Shown: positions 1 through 5,087 of the stretch, piece by piece
Layout of the letters: each line of letters starts with the position of its first letter
Numbering within the stretch: the first letter of the stretch is position 1
Assembly (NCBI GenBank): GCA_030606805.1
Contig: JAUWFS010000141.1
Location: 1 to 8,897, forward strand
Length of the DNA: 8,897 nt
Origin: B13-G4 sp030606805
GTDB lineage: Bacteria; Desulfobacterota; Desulfobacteria; Desulfobacterales; ETH-SRB1
Direction: 5' to 3'
Translations under genes and position numbers: made by a program
The notes under the pieces: model-generated
The model's database searches: none
Told to the model about the DNA's origin: nothing
Seen by the model: only the letters and a program-made list of their open reading frames with translations

Positions 1-49
1 TTTGAAAAGCGCCAGCTTTTCAAAATCCAACTCCATGCCTTTGTTCGGC
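1..49 (-). repeat. attC site of cassette C7, cut by the window edge
   Basis: The right end carries GTTCGGC at 43-49, identical to the same end of the attC sites at 1861-1991, 4018-4148 and 6357-6460. To its left is a perfect 10-bp stem with a 4-nt loop (TTTGAAAAGC, GCCA, GCTTTTCAAA; 1-24), which fits the variable terminal structure of a folded attC. The other half, with the crossover core, lies outside the window. Confidence 0.7.
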
Positions 50-256
50 AAATCTTTTTTCTCTTTTTTTAATAACATTAGCTAATGATCGCAAAGCTTC
101 GTTAACAGAATCATGATCTGGAAAAAATTCAGCTAAATCAGGATCAATAACAACGACATTTGTTCCTTCTGAATATCTTTTTGCATATTTGCCTCTCACA
201 CCTTTGCTAAAATTATATTCTTCCAACATATCTGGATCATTAGACATTACTTTCAT
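20..256 (-). CDS. BrnT-associated antitoxin-like protein
   Basis: This encodes 78 residues, or 75 if the internal ATG at 247 is used. I favour the ATG at 256 because AAAGGAAA lies just upstream. The start lies inside the end of the BrnT-like toxin gene (17-nt overlap), so the two are probably translationally coupled. The middle of the protein (YNFSKGVRGKYAKRY, then NVVVIDPDLAEFFPD and a helical end with SVNEALRSL) resembles small antitoxin-like proteins often found next to BrnT/DUF497 toxins. It is not the usual BrnA sequence. The inferred role is to bind and neutralise the toxin and perhaps repress the promoter. The last dozen residues (AEQRHGVGF) are encoded by the attC, so the natural C-terminus has probably been replaced or extended by the recombination site. 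Confidence 0.75.
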   Translation of the reverse strand: MKVMSNDPDMLEEYNFSKGVRGKYAKRYSEGTNVVVIDPDLAEFFPDHDSVNEALRSLANVIKKREKRFAEQRHGVGF

Positions 257-518
257 AATATTTCCTTTCTCTTTTTACGGCCTTTCTGGCGCTAATAATC
301 CTTATACTTTCTTCTCTTTCAGTATGCACTACAACTAAAAGACGATTTTTATATGACATTCCAATAAGTACCAATCTTTCTTCATCATATGAATGTAATG
401 GATCCTCTATGGTCAAAGATAAAGTATCTTTAAAAACAGTGCTTGCTTCATCAAAAGTTATACCGTGTTTTTCAAAATTGGTTTTTGCTTTTTGTGTATC
501 CCATTCAAATATTATCAT
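240..518 (-). CDS. BrnT family (DUF497) toxin
   Basis: This is a 92-residue protein with the BrnT layout: the N-terminal FEWDTQKAKTNFEKHGITF, then EASTVFKD, a DERLV-like central strand region (EERLVLIG), hydrophobic LLVVVHTE, and the C-terminal RIISARKAVKRERKYYE. BrnT toxins are small ribonucleases with a RelE-like fold that inhibit translation and are neutralised by a cognate antitoxin. It is the first gene of the pair, and the antitoxin-like gene starts within its last codons. The ATG at 518 is preceded only by a weak GAGATAA. Toxin-antitoxin cassettes are common in large integron arrays and are thought to stabilise them. The family call is firm; activity is inferred. Confidence 0.88.
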   Translation of the reverse strand: MIIFEWDTQKAKTNFEKHGITFDEASTVFKDTLSLTIEDPLHSYDEERLVLIGMSYKNRLLVVVHTEREESIRIISARKAVKRERKYYESNV

Positions 519-748
519 ACATTATCTCATTTTTGTTATTTTAAATACCAGATCGAAAAACCTGACGCCCAGAAGCTTCCCCATTTTTTTACCGATCGTC
601 GTTTTTCAGACACAACTGACGCCTGTCAAAAATATGCGCATTTGTATACCTTGTCCGTGGTCTTCTTTTTGTCCGAACGCTGCACACGCTTGTTATCTCC
701 TGATTCTGTTTAACGTACAAATATTGAAAATGAGTTTATTTTTTTCAT
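519..748. other. Gene-free spacer between C6 and C7; attC not resolved
   Basis: These 230 bases should contain the attC of cassette C6 and the leader of the toxin pair. Core-like heptamers are present (TCCGAAC 674-680, GTTTAAC 708-714, ACACAAC 610-616), but no pair of them gives the paired arms seen in the other attC sites. An inverted repeat at 555-607 is the only clear structure. Open frames on the + strand here have no recognisable features and run into the antisense of real genes. The site may be decayed, of an unusual type, or deleted. Confidence 0.5.
555..607. repeat. Bulged inverted repeat in the C6-C7 spacer
   Basis: GAAAAAC (555-561) pairs with GTTTTTC (601-607) and GACG (564-567) with CGTC (597-600). 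Two unpaired bases (CT, 562-563) lie on one arm, and the loop of about 29 nt contains the palindrome GAAGCTTC (572-579). Extrahelical bases on one arm are typical of attC, but no R-box flanks it. It could be an attC remnant or a hairpin in the leader of the toxin-antitoxin cassette. Confidence 0.4.
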
Positions 749-1006
749 TTATGCTGAATCAAAAACTTTCTCAATGTACAAACAACCTCTTGAAACTTCC
801 GCCTGGTTTGGCCCTGAACCGTTGCATATAACTACTTCAGTGGGATTGCTCAAAGCGATACAGCAAAATGCATCACCATCTTTTTGAATATTGGTTGAGA
901 GAAGGCGCTTGCGATTTTCTTTCTGCCATTTTTCCATGCAATTATAGAGACCTCTCATGGACGTGTTTTCAAAGTACAAAAGATTGTGTTTGTTTGCATC
1001 TGCCAT
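749..1006 (-). CDS. Small conserved-looking protein of unknown function (cassette C6)
   Basis: This 85-residue soluble protein opens with MADANKHNLLYFENTSMRG, continues with a basic helix (MEKWQKENRKRLLS) and ends in a strand-rich half (DAFCCIALSNPTEVVICNG ... GCLYIEKV). It has no signal peptide, membrane segment or catalytic motif that I recognise. The ordered sequence and a strong ribosome binding site (AAGGAGGA, 7 nt before the ATG) support a real gene. Its leader of about 80 nt runs back to the damaged attC of C5. I recall similar small hypothetical proteins in proteobacteria but cannot name a family. Function unknown. Confidence 0.72.
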   Translation of the reverse strand: MADANKHNLLYFENTSMRGLYNCMEKWQKENRKRLLSTNIQKDGDAFCCIALSNPTEVVICNGSGPNQAEVSRGCLYIEKVFDSA

Positions 1007-1083
1007 AATTGTCCTCCTTATTTTATGGGTTGCAGGTTTTCTTATAGCTTGGTGGTTTCGCTATTTGAAGAAAATTAATATTG

Positions 1084-1403
1084 ATTCAACAATCAAGAGC
1101 GTCTGAACTGAGCTACGGCGATAAAGCCTTTCGCTTTGATTAATTACTTTACGAGAACGAACCATGCTTATCCGGTTGACACATACAGCTTGAAGCGGGA
1201 GACGACGATAACGTGTGGGGGCGACATCGTGCAAACCACCCCACGACCCTACACCCATTCCAACGCTCATGACGTCGTGGCTGACAACATGTTACCGGAG
1301 CTGCGTCGACATTTTGCTGGTGTCGGAACGAAATACAGGGTCGTATGTTTCAACCGGATAAGCATGGAACGAACCAGCGTCTTCCGTTAGTGATTTGTTC
1401 TGC
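1084..1403 (-). repeat. Decayed attC of cassette C5, split by a MITE-like insertion
   Basis: Both flanks of the inserted element match the attC at 6357-6460. The left part contains CTGAACTGAGCTACGGCG and AAAGCCTTTCGCT; the right part contains AACGAACCAGCGT, CCGTTAG and TGATTTGTTC. Without the element and one copy of the 6-bp repeat the site would be about 108 bp. The right core reads GTTCTGC (1397-1403) instead of GTTCGGC. The right arm lacks about six bases (CTCAAG) that pair in the intact copy. The expected left core position (1094-1100) reads CAAGAGC; the nearest consensus heptamer is ATTCAAC at 1084-1090. The site is probably impaired for recombination. Confidence 0.75.
1162..1367. mobile_element. 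206-bp MITE-like element inserted in an attC
   Basis: The ends are an 18-bp perfect terminal inverted repeat: CCATGCTTATCCGGTTGA at 1162-1179 and its exact complement at 1350-1367. The similarity continues inward to 24 of 25 positions (ACATAC follows in both). The element is flanked by AACGAA on both sides (1156-1161 and 1368-1373), which may be a 6-bp target duplication. The related attC at 6357-6460 shows the uninterrupted form (AACGAACCAGCG), so this is an insertion. It is visibly more GC-rich than the neighbouring sequence and has no credible gene. A non-autonomous miniature transposon mobilised in trans is the best reading. The parent IS family is unknown to me. Confidence 0.82.
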
Positions 1404-1852
1404 TAAACTTTTTTTGCATTTGACAAAATAATTTCACCAACCCCTAAGCCCAAACCAGCTCTAATTTCAATAGGTTTCGATAATGGTATCTCTTTTATGT
1501 AAAGGGATTTTGCTTCTTCCTCGTCTGACGGAAAAAAAGGAGCGCCAGGTTCATCATGCAGAAAAAAATCCCCATATATGACTCTGCATTTAGGGCATGT
1601 GTTTGCAAAATACTTTCTTCCTACCGTTTTCGAATATTTTAAAACAAATGTTGGAACTTTGCTTTGAATAAAAGATAGAACCTCCTTAGGGATGTCATCA
1701 ATGCCTGATAATATACAAACTTGATCTTCAGTATCATCAACCTTAGGAGCCAATAGTGCGATAACCGGCATGATAGCCCCACAGCGCCAACATGCTGTCT
1801 TTCGACCTATCATGTATAAAGGTGGATTTATTTTTAGATTCTCGTTATCCAT
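1403..1852 (-). CDS. Probable zinc-binding four-cysteine protein, unknown function (cassette C5)
   Basis: This 149-residue soluble protein has two CXXC pairs, CWRC (Cys21, Cys24) and CPKC (Cys86, Cys89), spaced like the knuckles of a single zinc site. After the second pair comes a conserved-looking GDFFLHDEPGAPFFP stretch (residues 94-108). No catalytic signature or membrane segment is visible. The pattern suggests a structural zinc ribbon in a small accessory protein; the function is unknown. The ATG at 1852 is only about 14 nt from the cassette crossover point and has no Shine-Dalgarno sequence (TTAAAAAAATGG), so initiation signals must come from the upstream attC, from read-through translation, or be weak. 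The TAG stop overlaps the right core of its damaged attC. Confidence 0.78.
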   Translation of the reverse strand: MDNENLKINPPLYMIGRKTACWRCGAIMPVIALLAPKVDDTEDQVCILSGIDDIPKEVLSFIQSKVPTFVLKYSKTVGRKYFANTCPKCRVIYGDFFLHDEPGAPFFPSDEEEAKSLYIKEIPLSKPIEIRAGLGLGVGEIILSNAKKV

Positions 1853-1860
1853 TTTTTTAA

Positions 1861-1991
1861 GCCGAACGTAGAGCTGAGTGGCTGGGCAACGATAACCGAA
1901 AAATTATGATAAAGGTAAAAACTACCGGTCAAATACTGCCTTTCAAAAGCGGCACGGCTTTGCCCAGTCCATCTCAAGCGCCTGGTTCGGC
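1861..1991 (-). repeat. attC site of cassette C4 (131-bp type)
   Basis: The site is bounded by GCCGAAC (1861-1867) and GTTCGGC (1985-1991). The arms pair through GGCTGGGCA near the left and TGCCCAGTCC near the right, and CAAGCGCC lies next to the right core. It is about 86% identical to 4018-4148 by hand alignment (16 differences and two single-base gaps). The crossover is expected between the G and TT of GTTCGGC on the - strand (1867/1866). The last codons of the upstream sensor gene lie within this site. Confidence 0.93.
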
Positions 1992-3158
1992 GTTTTCTGA
2001 TGGATTACCATAAAGTTCCGGGTACAATTTTTTAGCGCATTCGGGGCAGATACTATGACTAAATTTTGCTTCAGAATGTTGACTAATATAGGACTCAATT
2101 TGATTCCAATAGCCTTTATCGTCTCTAATCTTCTTGCATGATGCACAAATTGGCAGAAAACCACTTAGTTGTTTTACTTCAGCAAGAGCCTTTGTAAGTT
2201 TTTCGTTTGTTACTTCCAGTTGGGAGGTTTTCCTGCAAACCTGCCGCCGAAGTGACCATGACCAGATAAAGAGCGTCGCCAAAATGACCACGATCGGCAC
2301 GAGCATTGCATATAGAATTTTGAACACTCCCGCAAGTGATATTTCTTTCTGGCGCTGGATGAACCACTTTTCGTTGATTCGCTGAATTGTTCCTTCGTTT
2401 TTCAGTGCGTCAATTCCTTTGTTTAACACCTCGAGAAGTTCTGAGTTTCCTTTTCGCACAGCGATGCAATAGAGGCTCGGAAGAACTGGTGACCCAACAA
2501 TCCGGATATTGCGGTAATCGGAATTGTCGATTACATCCATGCCCAAGGAGTAAGGGGCAAGAACGAAATCGTTTTCTCCTTCCTCAACGGACCGAATTGC
2601 ATCAGGAAGTGTGTCTACGAACATAGTCCTCTCCGTGAGCCCCATGGGGTTGATGAAACGGGAAATCGACGCGTCACCTTTGAGTGCTATTATTCTTCCA
2701 CGGTACAGATCGTCAAGGTCTTCGAACCGCGCTTCATGACTGGCGAAAATGGCGTACGATTCGAACCATACAGGAATCGTGAAATCATAGAATTGCTTTC
2801 GTTCATCGAGGTAGATGATTCCGATAAGAGCGTCAACCGCACCATCTTTAAGGTTTTGCTGTGCTTCAGACCATGGGCTCAGTTTGTATTCCACCTGAAT
2901 TTTAAGCATAGCGGCAAGTTTGTTCATAATTTCAATATCATGTCCCTGCGGTCTCCCCTGTTTGTCCAAGGATGAGTAGGGTGGATAATTGATGTCAGCA
3001 CCGATGATGACTTGATTCTTTGTCAAACTAGGACTATCCATTTTCATGAAATCATTTTTCGTGCGATCGATAGGTTGCCCCCAAACCTGTGAAGCGATAC
3101 ATCCGACACCCATAAACATAAGGATAAGAAGTAATAAAGTTATGTGTTTGTTTTTCAT
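1974..3158 (-). CDS. Membrane-anchored sensor with SBP_bac_3-type periplasmic domain and C-terminal Cys4 module
   Basis: This 394-residue protein has an N-terminal signal/anchor (residues 5-27, LLLLILMFMGVGC), which could also be a lipoprotein signal. A family-3 solute-binding domain spans about 48-270 (IIGADINYPPYSS, GHDIEIMNKLAAML, AVDALIGIIYLDERKQFYDF, GTIQRINEKWF). A transmembrane helix (about 278-300) and a short coiled coil (305-332) follow. The C-terminal module has CASCKKIRDDKGYW (Cys338, Cys341) and CPEC (Cys371, Cys374). Such Cys modules, as I recall, end many deltaproteobacterial sensor and response-regulator proteins. No kinase, GGDEF or other output domain is present. It probably senses a small ligand such as an amino acid in the periplasm and signals through the Cys module. 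The start at 3158 has GGAG/GTGAAG upstream. The last residues (NAEPGA) are encoded in the attC. Confidence 0.85.
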   Translation of the reverse strand: MKNKHITLLLLILMFMGVGCIASQVWGQPIDRTKNDFMKMDSPSLTKNQVIIGADINYPPYSSLDKQGRPQGHDIEIMNKLAAMLKIQVEYKLSPWSEAQQNLKDGAVDALIGIIYLDERKQFYDFTIPVWFESYAIFASHEARFEDLDDLYRGRIIALKGDASISRFINPMGLTERTMFVDTLPDAIRSVEEGENDFVLAPYSLGMDVIDNSDYRNIRIVGSPVLPSLYCIAVRKGNSELLEVLNKGIDALKNEGTIQRINEKWFIQRQKEISLAGVFKILYAMLVPIVVILATLFIWSWSLRRQVCRKTSQLEVTNEKLTKALAEVKQLSGFLPICASCKKIRDDKGYWNQIESYISQHSEAKFSHSICPECAKKLYPELYGNPSENAEPGA

Positions 3159-3174
3159 TCTTCACCGCTCCACC

Positions 3175-3259
3175 GTCGAACGTCTTCCATGAGCAGCGGC
3201 CCAAGATGCATGCGATCAGCGACACAGTGGTTTCCGTCTGCTCCATGAAATTGTTATAC
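3175..3259 (-). repeat. attC site of cassette C3 (85-bp type)
   Basis: The site is bounded by GTCGAAC (3175-3181) and GTTATAC (3253-3259). The left arm CCATGAGCAGCGG pairs with the right arm CCGTCTGCTCCATG, leaving a G and an A extrahelical on one strand, the asymmetry that directs IntI to the bottom strand. It is shorter than the other attC sites and unlike them between the cores, so this cassette probably came from a different source. Confidence 0.85.
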
Positions 3260-3273
3260 GATATTTTTTCAAA

Positions 3274-3674
3274 TCAACCTTTTTCCCAACATACCAATAT
3301 GTATTTGATGATAATAATATATGCTGCCATAACTGCCAGAATCTTTAATGAAAAAAAATGAATTGAGGCAGCTTTAGAATAGGTGGTGCAGACAACTCAG
3401 GATTTTCAGAAATATTTGAAAGCTTCTTTTCTTGATACCACTGAAATATGCCCCAGATAACTGAAGCTGCTATGTATTGCATCAAGTCAAGTGATAGAGA
3501 TAAAGCAAGAAGCCCGGTTGGAAAAATTAGTTCATTGGGCACTTTAGGGATAGGAAAATTTTCTATTTTGAATAGCCACACAAGAGCGATACCTGCGAAA
3601 GATAATTTTCTTGATACTTCGCTCGCTATACCCGAAAACTCATAATATGTTTCTCTATAATCGCTTAATTTCAT
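3274..3674 (-). pseudogene. Three-helix membrane protein, frameshifted at a T8 run (cassette C3, second gene)
   Basis: The uninterrupted frame runs from 3674 to a TAA at 3345 (109 residues) and ends ...LPQFIFFH. It begins MKLSDYRETYYEFSG and has hydrophobic segments near residues 25-37 and 47-78. Directly after a run of eight T (- strand, 3358-3351) the neighbouring frame continues with SLKILAVMAAYIIIIKYILVCWEKG and stops at 3276-3274, 15 bp before the attC. This continuation is a clean transmembrane helix and fits the end of the cassette. One extra T, or a -1 slip on the T run, would give about 133 residues. It could be a sequencing error, phase variation, programmed slippage or real decay. 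The ATG overlaps the stop of the upstream gene as ATGA, so translation is coupled. Function unknown; an inner-membrane effector is possible. Confidence 0.75.
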
Positions 3675-3976
3675 TTTTTCCTTTTGACAGCTCTCGACCC
3701 AGTCCCTTTGGTAGACTTGGATTTGTTGGCCACAGTTTTAGGACGTTGTGACAATGCGCTGCCAGCTGATGATTTGGAGGTTTTGCTGGTGCGGCCATCA
3801 CGTAAAGTTTTTGAAGCCGCGCTTGCGGCCTTTTTCGACGTTACTTTTTTAGGTGCTTTCGTTTGTGACAAAGCACTTCCTGCCGCAGACTTTGAGCTTT
3901 TTCCGGTTGAAGATTTTTTTAAAGTCTTTGATGCACTTCTTGCCGCCTTTTTCCCTGTTACTTTAGGCTTTGCCAT
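3671..3976 (-). CDS. Basic Ser/Ala/Lys-rich protein with two AAGSALSQ repeats (cassette C3, first gene)
   Basis: This encodes 101 residues, very rich in Lys, Ser, Ala and Thr and almost without aromatic residues. Two copies of a 32-residue unit are visible, at residues 7-38 and 46-77 (period 39). Each has a KKAAxxASKTL helix followed by KS(A/S)AGSALSQ, and a basic tail ends in RAVKRKK. I recall small proteins with a single AASAASKxLRDGRTS...AGSALSQ unit in many proteobacteria, but I know no established function. The composition suggests nucleic-acid binding or a disordered partner protein. AGGAGGTG just before the ATG gives a strong ribosome binding site. The stop overlaps the start of the membrane-protein gene (ATGA), which suggests that the two products act together. 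Confidence 0.85.
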   Translation of the reverse strand: MAKPKVTGKKAARSASKTLKKSSTGKSSKSAAGSALSQTKAPKKVTSKKAASAASKTLRDGRTSKTSKSSAGSALSQRPKTVANKSKSTKGTGSRAVKRKK

Positions 3977-4017
3977 TTTGACACCTCCTCATATTAGTGA
4001 AGTTTATTGTGCGTACC

Positions 4018-4148
4018 GTATAACGTAAAGCTGAGTGGCAGGGCAGCGATAACCGAAAAACTATGCTAAAGGTAAAAACTGCCGGTTAAATACTGTCTTT
4101 CGAAAAGCGGCATGACCTGCCCTGTCCATCTCCAGCGCCTGGTTCGGC
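4018..4148 (-). repeat. attC site of cassette C2 (131-bp type)
   Basis: The site is bounded by GTATAAC (4018-4024) and GTTCGGC (4142-4148). The arms pair through GGCAGGGCA and TGCCCTGTCC. Compared with its relative at 1861-1991, both sides of one base pair have changed (CTGGGCA/TGCCCAG against CAGGGCA/TGCCCTG), so the stem is kept. The upstream nuclease gene stops 10 bp before this site. Confidence 0.93.
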
Positions 4149-4157
4149 ATTTTTGCT

Positions 4158-5087
4158 TTACAATAATTTACGAAACTGAGACAAAGTAGTCATGCAATCC
4201 GCATGTAATGCGTAACCTGCAAAACTGGCGACATAAAATTTAAGATCAAAATTCGGCGAGTGTTCATATGCGTCAATATCAGGATTACTCAGTACAGCAG
4301 TCAGCTTGGAACTGCGTGGGTTATGATTGGCCAAAATCATTATCACTTCAGGCTTATCATTGACATCCAGCTTTACCCTTGTACCTCTGCTGGATCGTTT
4401 AAAATTCAAAAGCCCGAGTTCATCAAGCTGATTGAACTGACCTTCCATTGTAAACAGCAGAGTGGAATAGCGATTGCTGTCCAAAATTAGCGAATTAATA
4501 TCTTGTAAGTGTTTAACCAAACCAGCATTACCCCCAAGCGCGGCATCGCCATACTTCATTTCAATCAAAGCTGGCCGGCAGTTGCTACCATTTTTACGTT
4601 GAGAGGCAAGCCACCGTATCGCAAGCATGTCAAAACGAGCTCTGAGACCTGAATCAGCGAACTCGATATCTGAAATAAAATATTCGCTTTGATTCGATAT
4701 GGTCGAAAAGTTGTTCTCACGAGCAACCAACTGTTGAAATTCACGCTCTGGCTTGCCGTTGTCGGAAAAATATATGTCCATTATTTCTTTAAGATGTGGA
4801 AATGCTTCCACCAATACTTGTGCATCGCCCTGATTATTTATGGTTGCCGGCAAAGAAGGAAGGGCTTTTCCTACTTTGTTGTATTGAACATCAAAGAATG
4901 AACTATAACAACCTTTGCTTTGTTCCTTAACTCTAAGGAGATTACCGCCTCGATAATAAATATTGATATAGCTGTCTCGTATGGCGAGCATCAGTGTGTG
5001 ATCCTGCTTCACTCGCTCAAATATGGCGCGAAGGAAGCCGTTTGTGCTTTTTAAATCATTAAGGAAATTTTTTGAAAGTTCTCTCAT
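4158..5087 (-). CDS. PD-(D/E)XK-like nuclease (cassette C2, second gene)
   Basis: This 309-residue protein has a candidate PD-(D/E)XK core: an N-terminal acidic helix (EREFQQLVARENN, Glu114/Glu116), then Asp153 in LRARFDMLAIRW and, on the next strand, ALIEMKYG with Glu176 and Lys178. The spacing of D, then ExK after about 23 residues, fits this metal-dependent nuclease fold. The N-terminal 100 residues may be a specificity or partner-binding domain. The ATG follows directly on the TAG of the metallo-hydrolase gene (TAGATG), with GGGAGGT inside the end of that gene, so the two are co-translated. The pairing in one cassette suggests a joint nucleic-acid-cleaving system, perhaps phage defence. 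That role is inference; the nuclease call rests on motifs only. Confidence 0.75.
   Translation of the reverse strand: MRELSKNFLNDLKSTNGFLRAIFERVKQDHTLMLAIRDSYINIYYRGGNLLRVKEQSKGCYSSFFDVQYNKVGKALPSLPATINNQGDAQVLVEAFPHLKEIMDIYFSDNGKPEREFQQLVARENNFSTISNQSEYFISDIEFADSGLRARFDMLAIRWLASQRKNGSNCRPALIEMKYGDAALGGNAGLVKHLQDINSLILDSNRYSTLLFTMEGQFNQLDELGLLNFKRSSRGTRVKLDVNDKPEVIMILANHNPRSSKLTAVLSNPDIDAYEHSPNFDLKFYVASFAGYALHADCMTTLSQFRKLL

Noticed and set aside
1..24. Perfect hairpin as a transcription terminator
   Set aside because: There is no T-run after it in the + direction, and the - strand continuation lies outside the window. Its position inside an attC fits the variable terminal structure better.
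409..831. Long + strand frames across the C6-C7 spacer
   Set aside because: They are antisense to the BrnT-like toxin and the C6 gene at their ends, and the middle has a composition that does not look like coding sequence.
1061..1390. Open frames over the MITE-like element on both strands
   Set aside because: They consist of attC and element sequence, have no ribosome binding site or recognisable protein features, and overlap the terminal repeats.
2134..2975. + strand frames inside the sensor gene
   Set aside because: They are shadows of the 394-residue gene on the other strand, which has clear domains.
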